NCBI RefSeq assembly: GCF_002234575.2
Contig: NZ_CP022464.2
Location: 1,302,001-1,366,000 of the forward strand
Direction: 5' to 3'
Source: Enterocloster bolteae
Lineage (GTDB): Bacteria > Bacillota > Clostridia > Lachnospirales > Lachnospiraceae
Length of the DNA: 64,000 nucleotides
Below, piece after piece: positions 34,458 to 42,661 of this stretch; the stretch's first letter is position 1, and each line of letters opens with the position of its first letter. Position numbers and translations under genes: made by a program. The notes below the pieces were generated by a model. The model ran no database searches and was not told the origin of the DNA. It worked only from the letters and a program-made list of their open reading frames with translations.

Positions 34458-35087
34458 TCAGAAGAAATATATCTTAATCAGTGCACAGGATACAATGGCG
34501 ACCAGAAGGGTCAGCATTTTCCAGCCGGGTTTGCGCAGCGGGAAATTAATGATGAACAGCAGACCCACGGTGAGGATGCAGATGTGAAGCTCTGACAGGA
34601 ATCTGTGGCCCAGCAGAGGGCGCAGGGTGCAGAACAGAGGCAGAATAATGGCTATGGAGGTGATGGGAAGTCCCTGGTAGTACTTGCGGGCTTCATCTGT
34701 CTCATCCTGCCGTTTTTCTTCCATGACATTAAAAAATGCCAGGCGGATGACACCTGCAATCAGATAGAATACCAGTATGGAGATGCCTGCCGGTCCCCGC
34801 ATACCGATGGAATAGCACAGTATCATGGGAAAAGCCCCGAAACAGACCACATCACAGAGAGAATCAATCTGGATTCCGAAGCGCTTTTCATCTTCCGTGC
34901 GGTCTTTTTTCAGACGGGCCACCTTGCCGTCAAACATGTCGCACAGGCCGGAGAACGCAAGACAGAACAAAGCGTATTTTGCAAACCCCTGGAAGGTGAG
35001 AATCATGCCCATGGCTGCGGAAGCCAGTCCCAAATATGTCAATACAACCGTGTAGCTGTAAAATCCTATCATAAAATACAACCCCAA
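34458..35087 (-). CDS. pssA: CDP-diacylglycerol-serine O-phosphatidyltransferase
   Basis: A 209-residue integral membrane enzyme. The CDP-alcohol phosphotransferase signature is in CDMFDGKVARLKKDRTEDEK, followed by FGIQIDSLCD, with all the Asp ligands present. It makes phosphatidylserine; psd lies 22 bases downstream. The start is placed at TTG 35087 because AAGGAC is near; ATG 35072 is an alternative. Confidence 0.92.
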   Translation of the reverse strand: MGLYFMIGFYSYTVVLTYLGLASAAMGMILTFQGFAKYALFCLAFSGLCDMFDGKVARLKKDRTEDEKRFGIQIDSLCDVVCFGAFPMILCYSIGMRGPAGISILVFYLIAGVIRLAFFNVMEEKRQDETDEARKYYQGLPITSIAIILPLFCTLRPLLGHRFLSELHICILTVGLLFIINFPLRKPGWKMLTLLVAIVSCALIKIYFF

Positions 35088-35220
35088 TCATTCGTCCTTT
35101 TGGTCCTTGCTTTATAAGGACAATATTATCATTATATCAGAAATCCGGGAGGAAACAAGGAAAAACAGGACTTTTGTTCATAAAATTTAGAAACCTTTTA
35201 TAAACGAAAATTAGTTATTG

Positions 35221-35229
35221 TGATATACT
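35221..35229 (+). promoter_or_regulatory. Extended -10 promoter of the two-component system
   Basis: TGA-TATACT, an extended -10 element, about 125 bases before the kinase gene. No good -35 is seen. A perfect GACAG-A-CTGTC repeat lies at 35243-35253, close to the expected transcript start. Confidence 0.55.
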
Positions 35230-35272
35230 AGCAATAACGGATGACAGACTGTCTTTGTTTTCGGACGGAAGC

Positions 35273-35313
35273 GAGTACTGCATTGTATAGGAAGCTTATA
35301 CGATGCAGTACTC
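35273..35313 (+). other. Long hairpin in the leader of the sensor kinase gene
   Basis: A 17-base-pair stem, GAGTACTGCATTGTATA (35273-35289) against 35297-35313, broken only by one G-T wobble, with a seven-base loop. No T run follows. It lies in the untranslated leader of the kinase mRNA. Confidence 0.65.
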
Positions 35314-35353
35314 ATAATGTCAGACCGTATCATGACAAAGGAGGATGGGGCTT

Positions 35354-36874
35354 ATGAAACTGAGGACCCGTCTTGCGGTGGCGTTTTTAACCATAACCAT
35401 TGTTCCCATGCTGCTGTTTTATCTGCTGGTTCTTGCACTCAGCAATTATCAGACCAGGTCCTTCACCAAGGAGTACGGACTTACGGAGCAGGTGGATCTG
35501 TTCTCAGGCAATTCCATGCAGATATTTAACCGTATTACCAAGCGCTCCCAGGAGGACATCAGGAATACACTGGACAACGATCCGGGGCTCTACAACGATT
35601 TATCATATCTGGATAAGGTCAACGCTGAACTGAAAAGCCATTATGCATATCTGATTGTGCGAAAAGGCGATACCATTCTGTACTGCGGTGACAGCAATAA
35701 AGCCGCAGGGGAGGCCATATGCGCCCAGCTGCCCAGGTTTGATATGATGAAGGGAGACTTACAGGGCGGCATTTATCTGGACGGCGAGAGCCAGCACCTG
35801 ATCAAGCAGATGGATTTCACCTTTCCGGACGGCCAGGAAGGAAGCGCTTTTATTATTTCCAATGTGGATGACCTGATACCGGAAGTAAAATCCATGATAA
35901 GGGAGATGCTGATACTGGGTGTCACTATTCTGGTGTTTGCGGGCATTGTGCTGACATACTGGGTATACCGTTCCATTCTCAGTCCGCTGAACAAGCTTCA
36001 GGAGGCCACGAAGAAGATTCGCGACGGAAACCTGGAATTCACACTGGATGTGGACGCGGATGATGAGATAGGCCAGCTGTGCCAGGATTTTGAGGAAATG
36101 CGTATCCGGCTTAAGGAGAACGCGGAGGACAAGATACAGTATGACAAGGATAATAAGGAACTGATCAGCAATATTTCCCACGATTTGAAAACACCGATTA
36201 CGGCTATCAAGGGATACGTGGAAGGCATACTGGACGGTGTGGCGTCTTCGCCGGAAAAGCTGGACAAATACATCCGTACCATATACAATAAGTCTAATGA
36301 TATGGACAGGCTGATTGACGAGCTGACCTTTTATTCCAAAATTGATACAAATAAGATTCCCTATACCTTCAGCAAGATCAACGTGGCCCAGTATTTCCGG
36401 GACTGCGTGGAGGAGGTTGGCCTGGATATGGAAGCCAGGGGGATTGAGCTGGGATATTTCAATTATGTGGATGAAGACGTGGTCATCATTGCCGATGCAG
36501 AGCAGATGAAGCGTGTCATCAATAATATCATCAGTAATTCCGTAAAATATCTGGATAAGAAAAAGGGCATTATCAATATTAGGATAAAGGACGTAGGCGA
36601 TTTTATCCAGGTTGAAATAGAAGATAATGGAAAAGGCATAGCAGCAAAGGACCTGCCCAATATTTTTGACCGGTTCTACCGCACGGATTCCTCCCGCAAT
36701 TCAGCCCAGGGAGGAAGCGGTATAGGTTTATCCATCGTGCGCAAGATTGTGGAGGACCACGGGGGACGTATATGGGCCACCAGCAAGGAAGGAATCGGAA
36801 CAGAGATACATTTTGTTCTAAGAAAATATCAGGAGGTTTTACAGGATGAGCAAGATTCTAATCGTGGAAGATGA
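35354..36874 (+). CDS. HAMP-domain sensor histidine kinase
   Basis: About 506 residues: transmembrane helix 1 at 7-27, an extracellular sensor domain to about 175, helix 2 near 180-200, HAMP (YRSILSPLNKLQEATKKIRD), HisKA with the phospho-accepting His in NISHDLKTPITAIKGY (H276), and HATPase with NIISNSVKYL, DNGKGI and GGSGIGLSIV. The ATG at 35354 is nine bases from AGGAGG; ATG 35345 touches it. The 3' end overlaps the response regulator gene by 29 bases. The signal is unknown. Confidence 0.93.
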   Translation: MKLRTRLAVAFLTITIVPMLLFYLLVLALSNYQTRSFTKEYGLTEQVDLFSGNSMQIFNRITKRSQEDIRNTLDNDPGLYNDLSYLDKVNAELKSHYAYLIVRKGDTILYCGDSNKAAGEAICAQLPRFDMMKGDLQGGIYLDGESQHLIKQMDFTFPDGQEGSAFIISNVDDLIPEVKSMIREMLILGVTILVFAGIVLTYWVYRSILSPLNKLQEATKKIRDGNLEFTLDVDADDEIGQLCQDFEEMRIRLKENAEDKIQYDKDNKELISNISHDLKTPITAIKGYVEGILDGVASSPEKLDKYIRTIYNKSNDMDRLIDELTFYSKIDTNKIPYTFSKINVAQYFRDCVEEVGLDMEARGIELGYFNYVDEDVVIIADAEQMKRVINNIISNSVKYLDKKKGIINIRIKDVGDFIQVEIEDNGKGIAAKDLPNIFDRFYRTDSSRNSAQGGSGIGLSIVRKIVEDHGGRIWATSKEGIGTEIHFVLRKYQEVLQDEQDSNRGR

Positions 36875-37535
36875 GGAGAGCATAGCAGAGTTAGAGAAGG
36901 ATTATCTGGAGCTGTCCGGCTTTGAGGTAGAGATTGAAAATGACGGAAGTTCCGGTCTGGATAAGGCGCTGAAGGAAGACTATGATCTTTTGATTCTGGA
37001 TCTGATGCTGCCCGGTACAGATGGATTTGAGATATGTAAGAGAGTACGGGAAGTAAAGAACACGCCCATCATTATGGTTTCGGCCAAAAAAGAGGATATT
37101 GACAAAATCCGCGGTCTGGGACTGGGAGCAGACGATTATATCACCAAGCCATTCAGCCCAAGCGAGATGGTGGCCAGGGTGAAGGCGCACATGGCCAGGT
37201 ATGAGCGCCTTATTGGCAGCGGGCAGCCGGCCAATGAGCTGATTGAAATCCGCGGCCTGAAAATAGATAAGACAGCCCGGCGCGTGTGGGTCAACGGGGA
37301 GGAGAAAACCTTTACCACAAAGGAATTTGACCTTCTGACCTTCCTTGCCCAGAACCCGAACCATGTGTTTACCAAAGAGGAGCTGTTCAGCAAGATATGG
37401 GATATGGAGTCCATTGGGGACATTGCCACTGTAACGGTGCATATTAAGAAGATTCGCGAGAAGATAGAGTTTAACACGGCCAAACCGCAGTATATTGAGA
37501 CGATATGGGGGGTTGGGTACCGGTTTAAGGTGTGA
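36846..37535 (+). CDS. OmpR/PhoB-type response regulator
   Basis: A 229-residue regulator. The receiver domain has EDEESIAELE, phospho-acceptor D52 in LLILDLMLPGTDGFEIC, and conserved Lys in DDYITKPFSP. The C-terminal winged helix ends with HIKKIREKIE and IWGVGYRFKV. The partner is the overlapping upstream kinase. The last five codons (YRFKV) are duplicated 499 bases further on with the following toxin-antitoxin locus. Confidence 0.95.
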   Translation: MSKILIVEDEESIAELEKDYLELSGFEVEIENDGSSGLDKALKEDYDLLILDLMLPGTDGFEICKRVREVKNTPIIMVSAKKEDIDKIRGLGLGADDYITKPFSPSEMVARVKAHMARYERLIGSGQPANELIEIRGLKIDKTARRVWVNGEEKTFTTKEFDLLTFLAQNPNHVFTKEELFSKIWDMESIGDIATVTVHIKKIREKIEFNTAKPQYIETIWGVGYRFKV

Positions 37536-37537
37536 TA

Positions 37538-37566
37538 TTGACATAACACTAAATTTAGTGTAATAT
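37538..37566 (+). promoter_or_regulatory. Promoter of the antitoxin RNA
   Basis: TTGACA (37538-37543) and TAATAT (37561-37566), spacer exactly 17: a near-consensus promoter that starts three bases after the response regulator stop and points toward the toxin gene. Confidence 0.8.
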
Positions 37567-37579
37567 AAAGATAGCTAAG

Positions 37580-37604
37580 AAAGTAGTTAAGACCATGTAG
37601 ACAC
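37580..37604 (+). repeat. Direct repeat b (antitoxin side)
   Basis: AAAGTAGTTAAGA followed by CCATGTAGACAC. It matches 37726-37753 except for a GTT missing in the middle and one A/G change. Confidence 0.85.
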
Positions 37605-37609
37605 AAAGC

Positions 37610-37641
37610 GAAATCCCGTGTATGCCAGTACACGGGATTTC
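37610..37641. terminator. Shared bidirectional terminator of toxin and antitoxin transcripts
   Basis: GAAATCCCGTGTA (37610-37622) pairs with TACACGGGATTTC (37629-37641), loop TGCCAG. TTTTT follows on the plus strand. On the minus strand the stem ends with TTTCGCTTTG, a weaker tail. Confidence 0.88.
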
Positions 37642-37649
37642 TTTTTAGG

Positions 37650-37745
37650 TTAGCTGTCTTTATGTTTTCTGTCTACCCATTTGCATATGTAGTAGCCAGC
37701 TACACTTGCCATGACAGAAAATATGAAAGTAGTTAAGAGTTCCAT
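37650..37745 (-). CDS. Small membrane toxin of a type I toxin-antitoxin locus
   Basis: A 31-residue peptide. It begins MELLTTFIFSVMASVAG, a single hydrophobic helix, and continues YYICKWVDRKHKDS, an aromatic and then basic, charged tail. Fst/Ldr-type toxins have the same layout: one helix ending near a Trp, then a charged tail. AAGGAGG (37753-37759, minus strand) is seven bases from the ATG. The promoter at 37788-37816 and the convergent antitoxin RNA complete the locus. Such peptides disturb the membrane when the unstable antitoxin is lost. I do not recognise the exact family. Confidence 0.78.
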   Translation of the reverse strand: MELLTTFIFSVMASVAGYYICKWVDRKHKDS

Positions 37746-37753
37746 GCAGACAC
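37726..37753 (+). repeat. Direct repeat a (over the toxin start codon)
   Basis: AAAGTAGTTAAGAGTT followed by CCATGCAGACAC on the plus strand; its complement in the toxin mRNA spans the spacer after the ribosome binding site, the AUG and the first codons. Confidence 0.85.
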
Positions 37754-37787
37754 CTCCTTCCTGCTGGAAAGAGTCGACAGCATATTC

Positions 37788-37816
37788 ATTATATCTTATA
37801 CAGATGGAGATGTCTA
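37788..37816 (-). promoter_or_regulatory. Promoter of the toxin gene
   Basis: On the minus strand TAGACA (37816-37811) and TATAAT (37793-37788), spacer 17, about 40 bases before the toxin start codon. Confidence 0.72.
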
Positions 37817-38016
37817 TGGAACAAGAAGGATGATAACATTACTTTTCCTCATGGTAGTATGAAACTCCTGTACTACCACAAATACTACCGAAAGCAACAC
37901 GGCTAGAAAAAAGTAAGAGGGAAAGAAAAGGTAAGATGTGGAAAGTTCCTAGAGATAACAAGGGATAAAGAGGTATAAAACTTTAGGCACGGTTAAACCA
38001 GGGACAGCTTATGTGC

Positions 38017-38145
38017 TACCGGTTTAAGGTATAATATTAACATGACACTTGATTTGGTGTAAAATAATCTTAGCCAGGAAGTTAAGTATGTCCATTTGGA
38101 CACAAAGCAAAATCCCGTGTATGCCAGTACACGGGATTTTGCTTT
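38017..38145 (+). ncRNA. Second antitoxin RNA copy from a tandem duplication
   Basis: TACCGGTTTAAGGT, the last codons of the response regulator, recurs at 38017-38030. A promoter follows: TTAACA (38037-38042) and TAAAAT (38060-38065), spacer 17. Then comes AAGTTAAG...CCATTTGGACACAAAGC, a diverged repeat b, and a perfect 18-base-pair hairpin (38104-38121 with 38128-38145). The copy starts 499 bases after the first. Promoter and terminator look intact, although the toxin part is broken, so the RNA may still be made. Confidence 0.65.
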
Positions 38146-38345
38146 GGCTATATGGTTTCGGTCCATCCATTTGCTCCCGAATATTGGAAGAGCTTACATA
38201 AATGAGACGGAAATGAACCGGGCTGGGCTTTTGACGGATTCAGGGTTATTCGCAAAGTTATGTACATACAACACCGAAAGTTCGCATATACGATTAAATA
38301 ACGCATATGTGATAATGACAGAAAATGAAAGTGCTTACAGCGATT
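38146..38345 (-). pseudogene. Decayed copy of the type I toxin gene
   Basis: The complement of 38147-38172 still encodes SKWMDRNH, matching CKWVDRKH of the intact toxin. The part for the N-terminal half lies near 38302-38340 (GCATATGT, then ATGACAGAAAATGAAAGT). About 130 unrelated bases separate the pieces, and no ribosome binding site or complete frame remains. Confidence 0.6.
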
Positions 38346-38382
38346 TTACCTTAAAATTTAACAAATTTTCACGGAAAAACTC

Positions 38383-38410
38383 TTTACTCGCGAAATCTTT
38401 GTGATATAAT
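38383..38410 (+). promoter_or_regulatory. Promoter of ppdK with a palindromic leader
   Basis: TTTACT (38383-38388) and TATAAT (38405-38410), spacer 16, with an extended TG. In the leader CGGACAAG and TTGTTCCG (38423-38448) form an imperfect inverted repeat around an AT-rich centre. The rest of 37820-38380 holds only the toxin-antitoxin copies and AT-rich DNA. Confidence 0.6.
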
Positions 38411-38517
38411 GAACGAGGTGGACGGACAAGACATATATATTTGTTCCGTTCAGAAATGAAAGGCAAAAAACAGAGCGTAGAATGCCAGTCTACAAGAACA
38501 TGAGGAGGAATTAACTT

Positions 38518-41148
38518 ATGGCAAAATGGGTTTATAAGTTCCACGAAGGCAGTGCGGCAATGAGAAACCTTCTTGGCGGCAAGGGCTGCAACTTAGCAGA
38601 AATGACAAACCTGGGAATGCCCATTCCACAGGGATTTACTGTTACAACAGAGGCTTGTACCGAATATTATAACTGTGGCAAGCAGATTTCACAGGAAATT
38701 CAGGACCAGATTTTTGAGGCAATTACCTGGCTGGAAGGTATCAATGGCAAGAAGTTCGGCGATACAGAGGATCCGTTACTGGTTTCCGTACGTTCCGGCG
38801 CACGGGCGTCCATGCCTGGTATGATGGATACAATCCTGAACCTGGGATTAAACGACGTTGCAGTTGAGGGATTTGCAAAGAAAACCGGCAACCCAAGATT
38901 TGCTTACGATTCCTACCGCAGATTCATCCAGATGTATTCTGACGTTGTTATGGAAGTTCCAAAGTCCTACTTCGAGAAAATCATCGACGAGATGAAAGAA
39001 GCAAAGGGCGTACATTTTGATACAGATCTGACTGCTGATGATTTGAAAGAACTGGCAGCAAAATTCAAGGCTGTTTACAAGGAAGCTATGAACGGCGAGG
39101 ATTTCCCGCAGGATCCTACCGAGCAGCTGATGGGCGCTGTTAAGGCTGTGTTCCGTTCCTGGGACAACCCACGTGCCATCGTATACCGCCGTATGAACGA
39201 TATCCCCGGCGACTGGGGTACTGCTGTTAATGTTCAGACCATGGTATTCGGAAATAAGGGCGAGACCTCCGGTACAGGTGTTGCGTTTACACGTAACCCA
39301 TCCACCGGCGCAAAGGGAATTTACGGTGAGTACCTGATTAATGCACAGGGTGAAGACGTGGTTGCAGGTGTACGTACACCACAGCCAATCTCCAAGCTGG
39401 CAGAGGACCTTCCGGAGTGCTATAAGGAATTTATGGATCTGGCTATGAAGCTGGAGAACCATTTCCGGGATATGCAGGATATGGAGTTTACCATTGAGGA
39501 AGGCAAGCTGTACTTCTTACAGACACGTAACGGCAAGAGGACTGCTCCGGCAGCCATCCAGATTGCCTGCGATTTAGTAGATGAGGGCATGATTACACCA
39601 GAAGAGGCTGTATGCAGAATCGAGGCTAAGTCTTTAGACCAGCTGCTGCATCCAACCTTTGTACCGGAAGCACTGAAGGCCGGCGAAGTAATCGGAAGCG
39701 CGCTTCCTGCATCTCCTGGCGCTGCAGCTGGTAAGGTATACTTTACAGCTGACGAGGCTAAGGATGCCGGCAAGGGCGGCAGAGGCGAGAGAGTTATCCT
39801 GGTTCGTCTGGAGACATCCCCAGAGGATATTGAGGGTATGCACGCTGCGCAGGGTATCCTGACTGTCCGCGGCGGTATGACCAGCCATGCAGCAGTTGTT
39901 GCACGCGGCATGGGTACCTGCTGTGTATCCGGCTGCGGCGAGATTAAGATTGACGAAGAAGCTAAGGTATTTGAACTTGGCGGACATACATTCCATGAGG
40001 GAGATTACATTTCCCTGGATGGTTCTACAGGAAAGATCTACAAGGGTGACATCGCTACACAGGAAGCTACTGTAAGCGGTAACTTTGAGCGCATCATGGA
40101 GTGGGCTGACCAGTTCAGGACCCTGCGTGTACGCACCAACGCTGATACCCCTGCCGACACCCTGAACGCAGTTAAGCTGGGTGCTGAGGGCATCGGTCTC
40201 TGCCGTACAGAGCATATGTTCTTTGACGCAGAGAGAATTCCGAAGATTCGTAAGATGATTCTGTCCGAGACAGTTGCGCAGAGAGAAGAAGCATTAAACG
40301 AGCTGATTCCATTCCAGAAGGGCGACTTCAAGGCCATGTACAAGGCTCTGGAGGGAAGACCTATGACCGTTCGTTACCTGGATCCGCCTCTGCATGAGTT
40401 TGTTCCTACCGATCCGGATGACATCAAGGCACTGGCTGATGATATGGGAATGACGGTTGAGGATGTTAAAGCCAAGTGTGCAGAACTTCATGAGTTCAAC
40501 CCAATGATGGGCCACCGCGGATGCCGTCTGGCTGTTACCTATCCGGAGATTGCCAAGATGCAGACAAGGGCTGTCATGGAAGCTGCAATCGAGATTAAGG
40601 AAGAGTGCGGATATGACATTGTTCCTGAGATTATGATTCCATTGGTTGGCGAGAAGAAAGAGCTTAAGTACGTTAAGGACGTAGTGGTTGAGATTGCTGA
40701 ACTGGTTAAGAAGGAGAAGAACTCCGATATCCAGTACCACATCGGTACCATGATTGAGATTCCGAGGGCAGCCCTGACTGCTGACAAGGTTGCAGAAGAG
40801 GCAGACTTCTTCTCATTCGGAACCAATGACCTTACACAGATGACCTTCGGCTTCTCACGTGACGATGCCGGCAAGTTCCTGGATTCCTACTACAAGGCTA
40901 AGATTTACGAGTCTGACCCATTTGCAAGGCTGGATCAGGAAGGCGTTGGACAGCTGGTTAAGATGGCTGTTGAGAAGGGACGCTCCACAAAGGCAGACCT
41001 TAAGTGCGGTATCTGCGGCGAGCACGGCGGCGATCCTTCATCCGTAGAGTTCTGCCATAAGATTGGACTGAACTATGTATCCTGCTCACCATTCCGTGTT
41101 CCGATTGCACGTCTGGCAGCAGCACAGGCGGCGTTGAACAATAAGTAA
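38518..41148 (+). CDS. ppdK: Pyruvate, phosphate dikinase
   Basis: An 876-residue enzyme, nearly the 874 residues of the Clostridium symbiosum protein. The N-terminal ATP-grasp domain starts KWVYKFHEGSAAMRNLLGGK; the phospho-carrier domain has GGMTSHAAVVARGMG with the catalytic His H457; the C-terminal TIM barrel has GLCRTEHMFF, SFGTNDLTQMTFGFSRDD and CGICGEHGGDP. It interconverts pyruvate, ATP and Pi with PEP, AMP and PPi, in either glycolysis or gluconeogenesis. Codon use differs from neighbours (more GTT, GCT), as expected for a highly expressed gene. Confidence 0.97.
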   Translation: MAKWVYKFHEGSAAMRNLLGGKGCNLAEMTNLGMPIPQGFTVTTEACTEYYNCGKQISQEIQDQIFEAITWLEGINGKKFGDTEDPLLVSVRSGARASMPGMMDTILNLGLNDVAVEGFAKKTGNPRFAYDSYRRFIQMYSDVVMEVPKSYFEKIIDEMKEAKGVHFDTDLTADDLKELAAKFKAVYKEAMNGEDFPQDPTEQLMGAVKAVFRSWDNPRAIVYRRMNDIPGDWGTAVNVQTMVFGNKGETSGTGVAFTRNPSTGAKGIYGEYLINAQGEDVVAGVRTPQPISKLAEDLPECYKEFMDLAMKLENHFRDMQDMEFTIEEGKLYFLQTRNGKRTAPAAIQIACDLVDEGMITPEEAVCRIEAKSLDQLLHPTFVPEALKAGEVIGSALPASPGAAAGKVYFTADEAKDAGKGGRGERVILVRLETSPEDIEGMHAAQGILTVRGGMTSHAAVVARGMGTCCVSGCGEIKIDEEAKVFELGGHTFHEGDYISLDGSTGKIYKGDIATQEATVSGNFERIMEWADQFRTLRVRTNADTPADTLNAVKLGAEGIGLCRTEHMFFDAERIPKIRKMILSETVAQREEALNELIPFQKGDFKAMYKALEGRPMTVRYLDPPLHEFVPTDPDDIKALADDMGMTVEDVKAKCAELHEFNPMMGHRGCRLAVTYPEIAKMQTRAVMEAAIEIKEECGYDIVPEIMIPLVGEKKELKYVKDVVVEIAELVKKEKNSDIQYHIGTMIEIPRAALTADKVAEEADFFSFGTNDLTQMTFGFSRDDAGKFLDSYYKAKIYESDPFARLDQEGVGQLVKMAVEKGRSTKADLKCGICGEHGGDPSSVEFCHKIGLNYVSCSPFRVPIARLAAAQAALNNK

Positions 41149-41197
41149 CATTATGGTTTATTACAAACTATTAAGTAATTTTGTAATCGGTGCTTGA

Positions 41198-41392
41198 TAT
41201 AATATAAACAGCCAAAAGAGATTATATCTATTTGAAGCACAAAGGGAAAACCTCAGGACTGCAATTCCTGAGGGTTTCATTTGAGTTAGTTGTCGTCCTT
41301 ATTTCTGTCTAACCCCTGCATATGTAACGGGCAATTACATTTACCATGACAGAAACAATAAAGGGGATAAAAACAGTTGATAAATGCGGCAT
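41198..41392 (-). pseudogene. Third, frameshifted copy of the type I toxin-antitoxin locus
   Basis: On the minus strand a frame from ATG 41392 reads VSVMVNVIARYIC, matching FSVMASVAGYYIC of the intact toxin, but one lost base then gives a stop at 41309; the other frame still reads LDRNKDDN. No ribosome binding site precedes it. The plus strand keeps a promoter-like TTGTAA / TATAAA pair (41181-41208), the shared GCACAAAG word and a hairpin at 41248-41277. It lies after ppdK, at its likely terminator. Confidence 0.62.
41248..41277. terminator. Hairpin terminator after ppdK
   Basis: CCTCAGGA pairs with TCCTGAGG across a seven-base loop, flanked by AAA and GTTT. It corresponds to the shared terminator of the intact toxin-antitoxin locus and probably also ends ppdK transcripts. 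Confidence 0.65.
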
Positions 41393-41443
41393 ACCATGGA
41401 TGGCGGACTCTTCGGAGCCCGCTTTTCTGTACTCTCAGCCGTT

Positions 41444-42253
41444 TTATTCTTCCCGGCCGCTATCTCCATACGGAACGGGTGGTTGAACTTCCGGGCGTTG
41501 TCTGCCGCATTTATAACCCAGCGCAGAACTGATTTGGCTGCTGGCAGACAGCAGTGCTGAGAGATACCGGTCCATGGCAGCTGGTTTTATATTGTTGGTT
41601 GTTCCTGAGACGCCCAGACTGTAATTTACTTCGCCGCGATAATCATAAATAGGGGCGGCGATACATCTGACGCCTAAAGCTATCTCTTCGTCGTCCACTG
41701 CATAGCCCTGGCTGCGTATGATTGCCAGCTGTTCCATCAGAATGTCCATGTCTGTAATTGTTTTCGGAGTATAAGCTGTCAGGGGGTAGTCCTTTAACAA
41801 ACGCACAGCAGCGAAAGGGGCGCGGAAAGCAAGGATGCATTTTCCGACAGAGGAACTATGCAGCGGCTCCGCCATGCCGACAGTAGCGGACAGGTTATAT
41901 ACCTTATTTGACTGGACTTGATCTACTACATAGGCTGCATCGTTATTGAAGGCACATAAATGTACACTTTCATCCAGTTCATCATAAAGCTTTGTCAAAA
42001 AGGGACGGGCAATTGTTATGATATTAATATTACGTTTTACGCCTTCTCCCAAATATAAGATTTTAAAGCCCAGGCCATACTTTTTTGTTGCAGGATCTGC
42101 CTGCACCATATCATGTTTTTTCAGAGTCTCCATTAACCGGGAGACAGTGCTTTTATTTACACCTAATTCTTCCGCAATTTCTGTAACGCTTGCCGTGTTT
42201 TTCTGTTCAAGAATTGACAGAATTGTCATTGCTCGATCAAGAGATTGTATCAT
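41444..42253 (-). CDS. IclR family transcriptional regulator
   Basis: About 269 residues. The winged helix is at 8-65 (ASVTEIAEELGVNKSTVSRL); the effector domain includes ESVHLCAFNNDAAYVVDQVQ, HSSSVGKCILAF and DDEEIALGVRCIAAPIYD. The frame extends upstream to 42331, but TAGGAG is positioned for the ATG at 42253. It is divergent from the TPP enzyme operon, which is its likely target; the effector is probably an intermediate of that pathway. Confidence 0.92.
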   Translation of the reverse strand: MIQSLDRAMTILSILEQKNTASVTEIAEELGVNKSTVSRLMETLKKHDMVQADPATKKYGLGFKILYLGEGVKRNINIITIARPFLTKLYDELDESVHLCAFNNDAAYVVDQVQSNKVYNLSATVGMAEPLHSSSVGKCILAFRAPFAAVRLLKDYPLTAYTPKTITDMDILMEQLAIIRSQGYAVDDEEIALGVRCIAAPIYDYRGEVNYSLGVSGTTNNIKPAAMDRYLSALLSASSQISSALGYKCGRQRPEVQPPVPYGDSGREE

Positions 42254-42464
42254 TTTATCGCTCCTATAAGAATCCTTGCCGGTATCAATTCCGGCATCAA
42301 TATTTTTTATGTTATCTATCGATTTCCCCAACAGTTTTGGATCGAATTCCCCACCCCATATGGATTTCTCTCATTATAACATATATCTTACATTAACACT
42401 ACTTTGGCAAATATGACTATAAATACCTTGTTTATTTGTTGAAAAAAGACAAAATTACCCGTGG

Positions 42465-42526
42465 TTGCATAATGCGCAATCGAGTTCCTGATTGTGTATT
42501 GTAACATATTCTCGTTATGATATAAT
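42465..42526 (+). promoter_or_regulatory. Promoter and candidate IclR operator of the catabolic operon
   Basis: TTGTAA (42499-42504) and TATAAT (42521-42526), spacer 16. Upstream, TTGC-ATAATGC-GCAA (42465-42479) is palindromic and could bind IclR. The rest of the 408-base gap holds no convincing gene; a 12-codon frame beginning ATGGAAGCACAT (near 42621) ends just before the TPP gene and could be a leader peptide. Confidence 0.55.
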
Positions 42527-42661
42527 CAAATCCAAGAAAGCGGTAATTTTAACCGAACTGATTACCAGAAGGAGGAAGTAAGTTTAAATGGAAGCAAATG
42601 TCTAGAAAGAGGCGGGGAAGATGGAAGCACATGAAATTAAGAAGGATATAGAGGAATAATT

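Larger units (their letters stand above)
37573..37646 (+). ncRNA. Antitoxin RNA of a type I (Fst/par-like) toxin-antitoxin locus
   Basis: A predicted RNA of about 75 nucleotides, from the promoter at 37538-37566 to the T run at 37642-37646. It holds no convincing gene. Bases 37580-37604 repeat, in the same orientation, the plus-strand bases over the toxin start codon (37726-37753), with one mismatch and a three-base gap. The RNA can therefore pair with the toxin ribosome binding site and start codon in addition to the shared terminator region. This is the two-contact layout of RNA II in the pAD1 par locus. Confidence 0.75.

Noticed and set aside
38096..38404. Plus-strand frame of about 100 codons in the gap before ppdK
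   Set aside because: It spans the antitoxin hairpin and the toxin relic, has no ribosome binding site, and its sequence is explained by the duplicated toxin-antitoxin locus.
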